Assembly: GCF_900141865.1 (NCBI RefSeq)
Contig: NZ_FQYW01000013.1
Span: 1 to 64,000 of the forward strand
Length of the DNA: 64,000 nucleotides
Source: Anaerovibrio lipolyticus DSM 3074
Lineage (GTDB): Bacteria; Bacillota; Negativicutes; Selenomonadales; Selenomonadaceae
Direction of reading: 5' to 3'
Shown in pieces: positions 16,688 through 26,339 of this stretch (its first letter is position 1; every line of letters begins with the position of its first letter). The notes beneath the pieces were generated by a model. That model made no database searches. It was not told where the DNA came from and was given only the letters and a program-made list of their open reading frames with translations. The translations under genes were made by a program, and so were the position numbers.

Positions 16688-17976
16688 AGACATTGATTAA
16701 GGGTGGCAGAGTAATCGATCCTGCCAATTCATTTGATAAGGTTGCTGATGTATTAATCGAGGATGGCAAAATCGCCAAGGTGGCAGGCAATATTAAGAGT
16801 GCCGCTGATGAGGTTATTGATGCTGAGGGCAAGATTGTGTGCCCTGGTTTTATTGATATGCACGTTCATCTTCGTGAGCCAGGCCAGGAGGCCAAGGAGG
16901 ATTTTGAGTCCGGTTCCAAGGCTGCGGCAGCAGGTGGATATACTACTGTAGCCACCATGCCAAATACCAACCCTGTAGTGGATACTGCGGCTATGGTGCG
17001 TTCTTTGCAGAAGCGGGCTGAGGATGCGGCAGTGGTTCACATTGAGATTATCGGTGCCGTTACCAAGGGCCAGAAGGGTGAAGAAATGGCTGAGATGGGG
17101 GATATGACCCAGGCTGGCGCTGTGGCCTTTTCTGATGATGGTCATTTTACCAAGTCTGCCAAGGTAATGCTTAACTGCTATGATTATCTGAAGTCCTTTG
17201 ATAAGGTAATCATCAACCATGAGGAGGAGCCAAGCCTCATCGAGGAAGGCGTTATGAATGAAAGCCACAGAAGTGCCATGCTGGGCATGAAGGGCCGTCC
17301 AACAGTAGCTGAGGATATTGCGGTGTACCGTGATATTGCTTTGGCTGAATATGCAGGGGCAAGGGTTCATGTGGCCCACATCAGCTCTGCCAATGCGGTA
17401 GATCTGGTTCGTCAGGCCAAGAAGCGTGGTGTAAAGGTTACTGCTGAGGCTACTCCACAGCATTTGACAATGACTGATGATATGGTAAATCTCTTTGACA
17501 GCTCTACCAAGGTTAATCCTCCCCTGCGTCAGCAGAAGGACGTGGAGGCAGTGCTGGAGGGGATTAAGGATGGTACTATTGACTGTATTGTGACTGATCA
17601 TTCCCCACATGCCCAGGAGGAAAAGGACAGAGAGTATATTTATGCACCAAGCGGCTTCCCGGGATTGGAAACCTCCCTTGGCTGCCTTATGACTGATTTA
17701 GTGGCTCCCGGCAAGCTGGATTTGGTTACAATGATTTCCAAGCTTACTGCTGAGCCAGCCAAGATTTTCGATTTAAATGCTGGCAGCCTCTCCGTAGGTA
17801 TGCCTGCTGATATAACTGTAATTGACCCTGAGCTGGAATGGACTGTGGATGAAAAGAAATTCTATACCAGGGGCTCCCATTCTCCGTTTATTGGCCGCAA
17901 GTTCAAGGGCAAGGCTGTTAAGACCTTGGTGGACGGCAAGCTGGTAATGGACGATGGCGTAGTTTTGGAGGTGTAA
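16684..17976 (+). CDS. pyrC: Dihydroorotase
   Basis: PyrC, 430 aa, cyclises carbamoyl aspartate to dihydroorotate. Amidohydrolase motifs: FIDMHVHLREPG near residue 57 (HxH zinc ligands), an FSDDGHF segment near residue 150, VHVAHISSA near residue 229, and DHSPHA near residue 305 with the catalytic Asp. Length and motifs fit the class I long form. Overlaps pyrB by four bases (ATGA), with carA following two bases after the stop. Confidence 0.95.
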   Translation: MKTLIKGGRVIDPANSFDKVADVLIEDGKIAKVAGNIKSAADEVIDAEGKIVCPGFIDMHVHLREPGQEAKEDFESGSKAAAAGGYTTVATMPNTNPVVDTAAMVRSLQKRAEDAAVVHIEIIGAVTKGQKGEEMAEMGDMTQAGAVAFSDDGHFTKSAKVMLNCYDYLKSFDKVIINHEEEPSLIEEGVMNESHRSAMLGMKGRPTVAEDIAVYRDIALAEYAGARVHVAHISSANAVDLVRQAKKRGVKVTAEATPQHLTMTDDMVNLFDSSTKVNPPLRQQKDVEAVLEGIKDGTIDCIVTDHSPHAQEEKDREYIYAPSGFPGLETSLGCLMTDLVAPGKLDLVTMISKLTAEPAKIFDLNAGSLSVGMPADITVIDPELEWTVDEKKFYTRGSHSPFIGRKFKGKAVKTLVDGKLVMDDGVVLEV

Positions 17977-17978
17977 TC

Positions 17979-19052
17979 TTGAAAGGAAAACTTATTCTTG
18001 AGGATGGCAGCGTCTTCACTGGAGATTTGTTAAATGAATACAAAGCCACTGGCGAGGTGGTGTTTAATACCGGTATGACCGGTTATCAGGAGATACTTAC
18101 TGACCCATCCTACTGCAGTCAGATTGTTACCCTGACATTCCCACTCATTGGCAATTACGGCGTGGCAGATAAATTTATGCAGTCCAGAGAATCCTTTGTA
18201 AACGGATTTATTATCGGTGAGCTCTGTGATGAGGGCAGCAACTGGCAGAAGGAAAATGAGCTGGCAAAGTTTTTGAATGACCAGAAGATTCCTTGCCTTT
18301 ATAATGTGGATACCCGTGCAGTTACAAGAACCATCCGTTCCCAGGGCTGCATGAAGGGCATTATCGTATCCGAGGATGCCAGCCAAGAGGAAATAGATAA
18401 GCTCATGGCTGTGCCAATCAAGCTGGATGTGGTGGCAGAGGTTACCACTCCTGAAACCTATGTAATGGATAATGATGGACCTCATGTGGTAGTGATGGAT
18501 TTTGGCATTAAGCAGAATATATTGAATTCCCTCCATAATCTTGGCTGCAAGCTCACAGTAGTGCCTGCTGACACCAAGGCTGATGAGATTATGGCCATGA
18601 ATCCGGATGGCATTTTCCTTTCCAATGGCCCTGGAGATCCTAAGGACGTTCCGGAGGTTATTGAAGAAGTTAAGAAGCTCATTGGCAAGAAGCCAATGTT
18701 TGGTATTTGCTTGGGACATCAGCTGATTTCTCTGGCTCTTGGGGCAAACACCTATAAATTGAAGTTTGGTCACCGTGGCTCTAACCAGCCAGTAAAGAAT
18801 CTCCTTAACGGCCGGGTTCATATTTCTTCCCAGAATCATGGCTATGCTGTAGAGGAAGCATCTTTGAAGGAGCTTCCTTTGGAGATTACTCACATTAATG
18901 TTAATGATGGCACTGTGGAGGGGATGCGTCATACATCTCTGCCATTGTTCTCCGTCCAGTATCACCCTGAGGCTTCCCCGGGTCCTGACGACAATATGTA
19001 TCTGTTCGATCAGTTCTGGACACTTTTAACCGGCGAGACAAAGGGGGAATAA
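17979..19052 (+). CDS. carA: Carbamoyl phosphate synthase small subunit
   Basis: A 357-aa glutaminase subunit supplying ammonia to the large subunit. The N-terminal CPSase domain is followed by a class I amidotransferase: SNGPGDP near residue 210, nucleophile Cys in GICLGHQ near residue 242, and YHPEASPGP near residue 328 with His and Glu. TTG start 17979; GGAGGTG lies at the end of pyrC. In this operon it corresponds to pyrAA. Confidence 0.95.
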   Translation: MKGKLILEDGSVFTGDLLNEYKATGEVVFNTGMTGYQEILTDPSYCSQIVTLTFPLIGNYGVADKFMQSRESFVNGFIIGELCDEGSNWQKENELAKFLNDQKIPCLYNVDTRAVTRTIRSQGCMKGIIVSEDASQEEIDKLMAVPIKLDVVAEVTTPETYVMDNDGPHVVVMDFGIKQNILNSLHNLGCKLTVVPADTKADEIMAMNPDGIFLSNGPGDPKDVPEVIEEVKKLIGKKPMFGICLGHQLISLALGANTYKLKFGHRGSNQPVKNLLNGRVHISSQNHGYAVEEASLKELPLEITHINVNDGTVEGMRHTSLPLFSVQYHPEASPGPDDNMYLFDQFWTLLTGETKGE

Positions 19053-19055
19053 TCA

Positions 19056-22000
19056 GTGCCAAAGAAGGAAAATTTAAAGAAGGTTATCGTTATTGGTTCC
19101 GGCCCGATTATTATCGGCCAGGCGGCTGAGTTTGACTACGCAGGCTCCCAGGCTTGTCGAGCCCTTAAAGAGGAAGGCTTGGAGGTTGTATTGGTAAACA
19201 GCAATCCAGCCACCATTATGACAGATAAACACATGGCTGACCGCGTATATATTGAGCCATTAACTGTAGAGTTTATGGAGCATATTATCAGCAAGGAAAA
19301 GCCGGATGGACTTTTGGCTACATTGGGAGGCCAGGCTGGTCTGAATCTTGCTGTACAGCTTTCTGAACAGGGCATTTTGGAAAAGTACAATGTGGAGCTT
19401 TTGGGCACTTCCCTAAAGGCCATTGAACAGGCAGAGGACAGAGAGCTGTTTAAGGAAACCATGAACAAGCTGGGTGAGCCGATTCCTGAGTCCACCATTG
19501 TTGAGGACGTGGAGTCTGCCGTACAGTTTGCCAACGAAATCGGCTATCCTCTTATCGTTCGTCCTGCCTATACCATGGGTGGCACTGGCGGCGGTATTGC
19601 TGACAATGAGGAAGAGCTGGTGGACATCGTCATAAAGGGACTTAAGTATTCCATGATTGGTCAGGTTCTCATTGAGCGTAGTGTGGCCGGCTGGAAGGAA
19701 ATTGAGTACGAGGTAATGCGTGACGGCAACGACAACTGTATTACCATCTGTAATATGGAAAACTTTGATCCTGTAGGTGTTCATACTGGTGATTCCATTG
19801 TTGTGGCACCATCCCAGACCCTTACAGACCATGAATATCAGATGCTGAGAAGCGCCAGCATTCGCATTATCCGCGAGCTGGGTATCGAGGGCGGCTGTAA
19901 TGCCCAGTATGCTCTGGATCCTAATTCCAACCAATATTATGTAATAGAGGTAAATCCTCGTGTAAGCCGTTCTTCAGCATTGGCTTCCAAAGCAACTGGT
20001 TACCCCATTGCCAAGGTTTCTGCCAAGATTGCTATTGGCTACAGTTTGGATGAGATTACTAATGCCGTAACCCAAAAGACCAAGGCATGCTTTGAGCCAG
20101 CCCTTGACTACTGCGTGGTTAAGTTCCCACGCTGGCCTTTTGATAAGTTCGTATATGCGGACAAGACACTGGGAACCCAGATGAAGGCTACTGGAGAGGT
20201 TATGTCCATTGACAGAAACTTTGAGGGAGCTATCTTAAAGGCAGTCCGTTCCCTGGAAATCGGTGTACACCGTCTTCACATGGAGGATATGGATGCCTGG
20301 GATGATGAAAAGGTTATTAAAGCCTTGTCCAAGTGCAATGATGAGCGCCTCTTTGTAATAGCCGAGGCCATGCGCCGTGGCATTGTTGATGTGGATGGGA
20401 TTCATAGCATTACTAAAATAGATAAATGGTTCCTGCGGAAAATCAAGAAGATTACCGATCTGGAGCTCAGAATTCAGAATGAGCAGATTACTCCTAGTCT
20501 TATGCTGGCTGCCAAGGACGTTGGACTGGCTGACCGCTCCATTGCCGAATTGGCCGGAAAGACCACTGATGAAATTCGTACTCTGAGAAAGACTATGAAC
20601 ATTCTGCCATGCTACAAGATGGTAGATACCTGTGCTGCTGAGTTTGAGGCTGCAACTCCATACTATTATTCCACCTTCCACGCCCAGGAGGATGAGGTGG
20701 ATACCTCAAGTAAGCGTCGCAAGGTTCTGGTGTTGGGCTCTGGCCCAATCCGCATCGGTCAGGGTGTGGAATTCGATTATTGCTCTGTACATTCAGTATG
20801 GGCCCTGCGTCAGATGGGCATAGAGGCCATTATTGTCAACAATAACCCTGAAACCGTATCCACTGACTTTGATATTTCCGACAGACTTTACTTTGAGCCA
20901 CTTACTTCTGAGGATGTTCTTAACATTATTGACAAGGAAAAGCCAGAGGGGGTTATCGTTCAGTTTGGCGGGCAGACGGCCATTAATTTGGCTGAGGACC
21001 TCAGCAAGGCCGGGGTTAAAATCTTCGGTACTTCTGTAAATGATATTGACCGGGCAGAGGACAGAGAGCGCTTTGATGAGGTGCTCACTCAGACCGGTAT
21101 TCCTAGACCACAGGGCATCAGCGTAACCAATTTGGAGGATGCCATCAAGGGCGCAGCTGAAATCGGCTATCCTGTAATGGTTCGTCCTTCCTATGTATTG
21201 GGCGGACGTGCTATGGAAATCGTGTATAACGAGGAAGAGCTTATTGACTACATGGGCCGTGCAGTAAAGGTGACTCCGGAGCATCCGGTTCTGGTGGACC
21301 GCTATATGCAGGGCACTGAGGTTGAAGTGGATGCCATTTCCGATGGTGTGGATGTAATAATCCCGGGCATTATGGAGCATATCGAGCGGGCTGGTGTTCA
21401 TTCTGGTGACTCCATTGCGGTGTACCCGCCACAGACTCTGCCACAAAAGGTAAAATATACCATTGTGGATTACACTAAGCGTCTGGCAGTAGGCCTCCAT
21501 GTAAAGGGTCTTATGAATATCCAGTATGTAGTGGCCAATGATGAGGTTTTCGTAATTGAAGTAAATCCACGTTCCTCCCGTACAGTACCATTCCTCAGCA
21601 AGGTAACGGATGTACAGATGGTGGATATTGCCACCCAGATTGCCATGGGATCCACCATTAAGGAGCTGGGCTTCAAGCCAGGTCTGGTAAGCCCTAAGCA
21701 TTATGTGGCTGTAAAGGCACCAGTATTCTCCTTCAATAAGATGGCCGATGTGGACATTTCCCTTGGCCCGGAGATGAAGTCCACTGGTGAGGTTATGGGT
21801 ATAGACTATCATTATAACCGTGCGCTGTATAAGGCCATGACTGGTGCGGGCATGAATATTCCAGTAAATGGAACCATTCTGTTCACTGTGGCCAACAAGG
21901 ATAAGGACGAAATGAAGCAACTGGCCAAGGCCTTCTCTGAGCTTGGCTTTAAGCTGGTGGCTACTGCCGGCAGTGCCAAGGCCATTAAGTCTATGGGCAT

Positions 22001-22292
22001 TGATGTTGAGGTAGTGGGCAAGATGCATGAACGCAGCGTGGACATTATCCAGCAGATCAAGAAGGGCCGTATTCACATGGTAATCAACACCATGACCCAG
22101 AATCAGGGCAAGAGCGTAGTACACGATGGTTTTAAGATTCGTCGTGCTACGGTGGAGCATGCTATTCCATGTCTCACTTCACTGGATACCGCCTGGGAGG
22201 TACTGAATGTACTGGAGTTCATGCGGGAGCGCCGCCTTGTATATAGCCTCGCTATTCAAGACTATGTTGGTGGAGGTTATGATTTAGCTTAA
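19056..22292 (+). CDS. carB: Carbamoyl phosphate synthase large subunit
   Basis: A 1078-aa enzyme making carbamoyl phosphate from bicarbonate, ammonia and two ATP. Two homologous ATP-grasp halves are visible: [19 protein letters not shown] at the start, and [17 protein letters not shown] near residue 555 opening the second half. Each half has an ExNPRxSRS metal-binding segment, and a C-terminal MGS-like allosteric domain of about 140 aa ends the chain. GTG start at 19056 behind AAAGGGGGAA. Full length, no disruption. Confidence 0.96.
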   Translation: MPKKENLKKVIVIGSGPIIIGQAAEFDYAGSQACRALKEEGLEVVLVNSNPATIMTDKHMADRVYIEPLTVEFMEHIISKEKPDGLLATLGGQAGLNLAVQLSEQGILEKYNVELLGTSLKAIEQAEDRELFKETMNKLGEPIPESTIVEDVESAVQFANEIGYPLIVRPAYTMGGTGGGIADNEEELVDIVIKGLKYSMIGQVLIERSVAGWKEIEYEVMRDGNDNCITICNMENFDPVGVHTGDSIVVAPSQTLTDHEYQMLRSASIRIIRELGIEGGCNAQYALDPNSNQYYVIEVNPRVSRSSALASKATGYPIAKVSAKIAIGYSLDEITNAVTQKTKACFEPALDYCVVKFPRWPFDKFVYADKTLGTQMKATGEVMSIDRNFEGAILKAVRSLEIGVHRLHMEDMDAWDDEKVIKALSKCNDERLFVIAEAMRRGIVDVDGIHSITKIDKWFLRKIKKITDLELRIQNEQITPSLMLAAKDVGLADRSIAELAGKTTDEIRTLRKTMNILPCYKMVDTCAAEFEAATPYYYSTFHAQEDEVDTSSKRRKVLVLGSGPIRIGQGVEFDYCSVHSVWALRQMGIEAIIVNNNPETVSTDFDISDRLYFEPLTSEDVLNIIDKEKPEGVIVQFGGQTAINLAEDLSKAGVKIFGTSVNDIDRAEDRERFDEVLTQTGIPRPQGISVTNLEDAIKGAAEIGYPVMVRPSYVLGGRAMEIVYNEEELIDYMGRAVKVTPEHPVLVDRYMQGTEVEVDAISDGVDVIIPGIMEHIERAGVHSGDSIAVYPPQTLPQKVKYTIVDYTKRLAVGLHVKGLMNIQYVVANDEVFVIEVNPRSSRTVPFLSKVTDVQMVDIATQIAMGSTIKELGFKPGLVSPKHYVAVKAPVFSFNKMADVDISLGPEMKSTGEVMGIDYHYNRALYKAMTGAGMNIPVNGTILFTVANKDKDEMKQLAKAFSELGFKLVATAGSAKAIKSMGIDVEVVGKMHERSVDIIQQIKKGRIHMVINTMTQNQGKSVVHDGFKIRRATVEHAIPCLTSLDTAWEVLNVLEFMRERRLVYSLAIQDYVGGGYDLA

Positions 22293-22301
22293 GGAGGAAA
22301 A

Positions 22302-23018
22302 ATGGCAGATAATCGTTTGATTGTAGCCCTTGATTTTCATAAATTTGAGGATGTGGAGAAGCTGGTGGATACTCTTGGTGACAGTGTCAGCTACTACAAG
22401 GTAGGCATGGAGCTTTTCTACAGCGAGGGAGCCAAGGTCATTTCTTACCTTAAAGAGAAGGGCAAGAATATCTTTTTGGACCTGAAGCTCCACGATATTC
22501 CAAACACTGTGGCTGAGGGACTTTGCTCTCTCATGGTACAGGGGGCGGATATTATGAATGTTCATGCCTCCGGCGGTTTTACCATGATGAAGACAGCGGC
22601 AGAAAGAGTTCACAAAAAGGCTGAGGAAATGGGGATTCCATGCCCCAAGCTGATTGCTGTGACCATACTGACCAGCATTAATCAGGAGGATTGGCAGGGC
22701 CTTGGTATGCAGTGTGAGATTCGCAAGCAGGTGGTTCGTCTGGCCAAGCTCACCAAGGAAGCTGGCCTTGATGGAGTGGTGGCTTCTCCTCAGGAAGCCG
22801 CAGCAATTCGTGAGGCCTGTGGCCCGGATTTTCTCATTATCACTCCTGGGGTGCGCCCATCGGGAGCCAGCATTGACGACCAGAGCCGAATTGCAACTCC
22901 CGAAGCAGCACTGAAAAATGGTGCTACCCATCTGGTGGTTGGCCGTCCTATTCGGGCAGCTCAGGATCCAAAGGAAGCTGCAGAAGCTATAATTAAAGAA
23001 ATGGAGAGTGTAAAATAA
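22302..23018 (+). CDS. pyrF: Orotidine-5'-phosphate decarboxylase
   Basis: PyrF, 238 aa, removes CO2 from OMP to give UMP. The catalytic DxKLHD motif (FLDLKLHDIPNTV) lies near residue 62, with IVALDFHK at the N-terminus and TPGVRPSGA near residue 182 for phosphate binding. Strong AAGGAGG before the ATG. Its stop overlaps the pyrE start. Confidence 0.95.
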   Translation: MADNRLIVALDFHKFEDVEKLVDTLGDSVSYYKVGMELFYSEGAKVISYLKEKGKNIFLDLKLHDIPNTVAEGLCSLMVQGADIMNVHASGGFTMMKTAAERVHKKAEEMGIPCPKLIAVTILTSINQEDWQGLGMQCEIRKQVVRLAKLTKEAGLDGVVASPQEAAAIREACGPDFLIITPGVRPSGASIDDQSRIATPEAALKNGATHLVVGRPIRAAQDPKEAAEAIIKEMESVK

Positions 23019-23620
23019 TGGCAGAATTAAAAGCTCTTACAGAAAAAGAAGTAGAGGATATGCTTCTGGAAACCGGTGCAATTATGGAAGGGCATTTCCT
23101 TTTGACCTCCGGCCTTCACAGTCCGCGCTATGTGGAGAAGTTCAACGTACTTCAGAAGCCTGAATACACAGAAAAGCTGTGTCAGGCCATGGCAGCTAAG
23201 TTTGTTGATGCCAATATTGAGACAGTGGTGGGCCCTGTAACTGGCGGTATTCTGCTGGCTCACGAAACTGGCAAGGCACTGGGCACCAGAGCTATATTCA
23301 CCGAGCGTGAAAACGGCAAGATGACCTTCCGTCGTGGCTTTACTCTCCATGAAGGTGAGCGTGTTCTCATCGTTGAGGATATTGTTACCACTGGCGGTTC
23401 CATTCGTGAGGTTATCGATGTGGTTAAGGAGCATGGCGGTATTCCAGTGGCTGTGAGCATGCTGGTAGACCGCAGCGGTGGCAGGGCAACCTTTGGTGAT
23501 GTGCCAAGCACTGCATTGCTTCATATGGATGTGCAGACCTATGAACCAGATAACTGCCCACTTTGCAAGCAGGGTGTGCCAATGACCAAGAGAGGGCGTA
23601 CTGGAAAGACAGAGGGATAA
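23018..23620 (+). CDS. pyrE: Orotate phosphoribosyltransferase
   Basis: PyrE, 200 aa, makes OMP from orotate and PRPP. The PRPP-binding motif VLIVEDIVTTGGSI lies near residue 115, with GPVTGGILLAHE near residue 75. It is a longer C-terminal type with two cysteines in the tail. Last gene of the pyr operon; no pyrD or pyrK is present, so dihydroorotate dehydrogenase must be encoded elsewhere. The prophage begins just after its terminator. Confidence 0.94.
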   Translation: MAELKALTEKEVEDMLLETGAIMEGHFLLTSGLHSPRYVEKFNVLQKPEYTEKLCQAMAAKFVDANIETVVGPVTGGILLAHETGKALGTRAIFTERENGKMTFRRGFTLHEGERVLIVEDIVTTGGSIREVIDVVKEHGGIPVAVSMLVDRSGGRATFGDVPSTALLHMDVQTYEPDNCPLCKQGVPMTKRGRTGKTEG

Positions 23621-23635
23621 GTTTTTAAATTTAGC

Positions 23636-23685
23636 AAAACAGCCACCTGGCGGGTTATAGAAAACCTGTCATGTGGCTGTTTTTC
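23636..23685 (+). terminator. pyr operon terminator, probably bidirectional
   Basis: AAAACAGCCAC (23637-23647) pairs with GTGGCTGTTTTT (from 23673). Both flanks carry T-rich tails on their own strand, so it can also end the converging integrase transcript. Confidence 0.8.
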
Positions 23686-23705
23686 TTTATTTGAATAAAT
23701 ATGCA

Positions 23706-25091
23706 TCACATAAATTCTACCTGGAAATCCGTATACCTTTTTCCCTTGTCCTCCGGGCGGCGGTCAATGCGTATGCGCTTTATGACGGACTGCCAGAGTT
23801 CCCGCTGCTGTTCCCGCGGCATTTCACTGTAGGTCTTTTCAAAATCGGTATCAGAGAGAATGCTGTCCATGGCGGGCGGCAGGCGGACCTGTTTCTTTGA
23901 GGCAATGGCCAGCTTTGCCAGTTCGTCCTGGAGCTTCCGGTAGTCTGCCTTGTAGGTGTCTTTGTCAATGAGCTCATCCAGATACAGGTCCTTCAGCCTG
24001 GCCAGCTTGTTGTTTATGGTCTTCATCTTGGACCGGTAATCCATAGATTTAGGCTGTGAGCTCCTGAGGTGCGCCTCATAGTCTTTTAATAACGGGAAGA
24101 TATTTGCTATCAGCCATCTTTCAATAACACGCTCAGAGACGCCTCCGCCAAACTGACAGCCTCCTGCTATGGTAGGCTTGCCCGTGGTGTACTTCTTGCC
24201 ACACAAATAGATAGGGCGGGAATATTTTCCTGTCTTCTTCGATCTGCCGCAGTTGACCACAAGGATGCTGCCGCAGGACGGGCAGATAATCTTGCCATTA
24301 AACAGATATACCAGCCCCGTTCTTGACGGCTGATTATTCCGGCTGAGTATCTTCTGTACCTTATCAAATTCTTCCGGAGGGATAATAGCCGGACAGAAAT
24401 CGGGAATACCGTACCGTTCGCCTTTATAGGTAGGGTTGCGGACTATCCTCCATATTCTCCTTGCATCAATAGCAAAATGGAACTCCTGCCATATCTTGGT
24501 AGCAATGGAGTGGGTAGAGGATCCGGCCAGAAGCTGGGCAAAAGCAAACTCCACTATAGGCCGTTCTTCCTCAATGATAACCAGCTTCTTATTAACAGAT
24601 TTGTAGGCAAATGGGTGCTTGCCAGTACATTCTTCCTTGCGGCGTTTCTTGCCCTCGTTGATATACTTTATGCGGTCACTGGTCTGGTCGGACTCATTCT
24701 GGGCAATGGACAGCTTCAGGTTAAGCATAAGCCGCCCATTGGTCGTGGTGGTGTTATAGTCTTCCTGGGTGCATTCCCATTCAACACCATACTCGTCCAG
24801 CACCTCCTGCACCTTGTAATAGTCCCGGACATTCCGGAACCATCTGTCCAGACACTTCAGCAGGATAACATCAATATGGCCCGCCCGGACATCGTCCAGG
24901 AGCCTCTGGAGTTCTTTTCTTTTGCTGATGGCCTTGCGGGCGGTATTGCCCTCATCAGCGTAAACATCCACTACAGCATAGTGGTGGGCTGCAGCATACT
25001 GCTCCAGATCATGGCGCTGCTCTCCCAGGGAGAAGCCGTGCTTGGCCTGTTCATCCGTAGACACACGGATATAAAGTGCTGCTTTTTTCAT
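23706..25091 (-). CDS. Large serine recombinase (phage integrase)
   Basis: About 461 aa. The N-terminal resolvase catalytic domain has ALYIRVSTDEQ with the nucleophilic Ser near residue 10 and the downstream catalytic arginines. The recombinase DNA-binding domain follows (about residues 160-260), then a zinc ribbon (CPSC ... C, about residues 295-330) and a charged coiled-coil region (about residues 360-400) of the type that controls integration against excision. The ATG at 25091 is preferred over an upstream codon because AAAGAGGTG precedes it at proper spacing. It converges on pyrE and lies at the prophage edge, as expected for an integrase next to its attachment site. Confidence 0.92.
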   Translation of the reverse strand: MKKAALYIRVSTDEQAKHGFSLGEQRHDLEQYAAAHHYAVVDVYADEGNTARKAISKRKELQRLLDDVRAGHIDVILLKCLDRWFRNVRDYYKVQEVLDEYGVEWECTQEDYNTTTTNGRLMLNLKLSIAQNESDQTSDRIKYINEGKKRRKEECTGKHPFAYKSVNKKLVIIEEERPIVEFAFAQLLAGSSTHSIATKIWQEFHFAIDARRIWRIVRNPTYKGERYGIPDFCPAIIPPEEFDKVQKILSRNNQPSRTGLVYLFNGKIICPSCGSILVVNCGRSKKTGKYSRPIYLCGKKYTTGKPTIAGGCQFGGGVSERVIERWLIANIFPLLKDYEAHLRSSQPKSMDYRSKMKTINNKLARLKDLYLDELIDKDTYKADYRKLQDELAKLAIASKKQVRLPPAMDSILSDTDFEKTYSEMPREQQRELWQSVIKRIRIDRRPEDKGKRYTDFQVEFM

Positions 25092-25188
25092 AATAAAAAC
25101 ACCTCTTTCATTGTATGGCAATCAGCCCCAAGAGGTGTTATAATCATACTGGGTAGTGTGATTGGCCCTCTCGGGGTTAATTGCATCC

Positions 25189-25225
25189 AGGCCGTTCCTG
25201 TTGGCGCAGGGGCGGCCTTTTTTTT
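25189..25225 (+). terminator. Plus-strand terminator between integrase and NYN gene
   Basis: AGGCCGTTCCTG and CAGGGGCGGCCT form a strong stem followed by eight T on the plus strand. Both neighbouring genes are on the minus strand, so this would end an antisense or small plus-strand transcript; a TATAAT lies upstream at 25139-25144. Confidence 0.65.
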
Positions 25226-25898
25226 ATTTTTGTACTTCTTCAGTCTTGCTATGTTTCCAAGGAGTTTCTAATCCATCGATATGCTCAAATAAGTCCTCTT
25301 TTATATCTGCTCCCATAGGGTCAAGTATAAAGTCGATTCCCTCACGCCTTGCGAGTTTTGCAGCAGGTACAAAGTCACTGTCGCCTGCGATAAGTATTAT
25401 CTGATCAACCTGATGTTTGTATGCAAGGGAAGCTATATCAATACCTATCCGCATATCAACACCTTTCTGCTTGGCATGGAATTCAAAATCGTTTTCTGTC
25501 AAGCTATCAAGGGTGCGTTTGTTGTTCAATAAATCTTTTGTTACTAATGGTTTCAGGTTATAATTTGGCCTTTCAGCCAGAACACCCAGACGAATTGCAA
25601 ATTTACGCCTCTTTTTCATTTCCTCGATAAATGCCAGTGTCCAAGTATAAGTATCGGATTTATCAAGTTCAACATTTTGTTTTGTTAAAGGGTGATAAAC
25701 ACTGCGTTTGGAAGGCTCACAATCGTAGTAAAAAATCCGGTAAAGCTGTCTGGCGTTTGGCCCATCTTTCTTTTTTATGTGCGCCATACAATAGGCGCCA
25801 AGCTCTTTCGCCCGTTCTTCAGCAGTTTTCGTTCCCCACTGATATCTGGCACGTTTGCGGTAAAATCCGCCATCAACAAGTATTGCGGTTTTAATCAT
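25224..25898 (-). CDS. NYN-domain (PIN-like, DUF88) predicted RNase
   Basis: A 224-aa protein of the NYN/LabA-like family, metal-dependent RNases of the PIN fold. The N-terminal strand ILVDGGFY gives the first acidic residue, GVDMRIGIDIASLAY near residue 140 the second, and LIAGDSDFVPAAKLAR near residue 165 the SDxDF-like core. The ATG has AAGGAGT upstream. It sits between integrase and repressor in the lysogeny region, transcribed from its own promoter, which suggests expression in the lysogen. A role in phage exclusion or RNA decay would be inference; no partner gene is obvious. Confidence 0.82.
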   Translation of the reverse strand: MIKTAILVDGGFYRKRARYQWGTKTAEERAKELGAYCMAHIKKKDGPNARQLYRIFYYDCEPSKRSVYHPLTKQNVELDKSDTYTWTLAFIEEMKKRRKFAIRLGVLAERPNYNLKPLVTKDLLNNKRTLDSLTENDFEFHAKQKGVDMRIGIDIASLAYKHQVDQIILIAGDSDFVPAAKLARREGIDFILDPMGADIKEDLFEHIDGLETPWKHSKTEEVQK

Positions 25899-25904
25899 GT
25901 TCGT

Positions 25905-25978
25905 TACTCCTTAAAAATAAAAGAGGCCCAGGGATTCTGCTACTCCCGTATCATCGGAGAGCGTACTACCAAGGGCCT
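25905..25978 (-). promoter_or_regulatory. Attenuator-like hairpin in the NYN gene leader
   Basis: On the minus strand AGGCCC and GGGCCT close a 55-nt hairpin (25924-25978) with an internal CTCTCC/GGGAG stem, followed at once by TCTTTTATTTTT and then the ribosome binding site of the NYN gene. This is the layout of a leader terminator. Confidence 0.5.
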
Positions 25979-26028
25979 GTTAAGCTATTTACATGACCTA
26001 ATTGTATATACAACTAGGTACTATAATA

Positions 26029-26057
26029 ATAATACATTTAAAAAGGCCCTATGTCAA
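26029..26057 (-). promoter_or_regulatory. Promoter of the NYN gene
   Basis: On the minus strand TTGACA (26057-26052), a 17-base spacer and TATTAT (26034-26029). It gives a leader of about 125 nt. Confidence 0.75.
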
Positions 26058-26071
26058 TAATTACTTTCCAT

Positions 26072-26097
26072 ACCGCGTCATCCTGGGCGGCTTTTTT
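26072..26097 (+). terminator. Possible plus-strand terminator
   Basis: Short CCGC/GCGG stem with a 10-base loop, then C and six T. Weak, and again on the strand without genes. Confidence 0.35.
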
Positions 26098-26182
26098 ATT
26101 TGTTTATCTATTCATTTATCTAATCAGTGACAAGTTAAATGAAAAGTTAAATAACAAGTCAAATCTAAAATCAACAACTCAA

Positions 26183-26337
26183 ATGCGTTTGAGATTCGTT
26201 TGAAATGCGTTTGATTTAAGAGAATTAAATCAAGATTCCAACAAGATTTCCAACAAGCTAAATAGCATAAAGCCTTATATATCAATGGTTTGCTAACTTG
26301 ATGGTAACTTTCTTAAATGCGTGCGAAATGCGTTTGA
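26183..26337 (+). repeat. Five 10-bp repeats at 11-bp pitch
   Basis: ATGCGTTTGA at 26183, 26205 and 26328, with variants ATTCGTTTGA (26194) and ATGCGTGCGA (26317). Starts within each cluster are exactly 11 bases apart, so all copies face the same side of the helix. The region 26100-26339 holds no gene. Confidence 0.75.
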
Positions 26338-26339
26338 GA

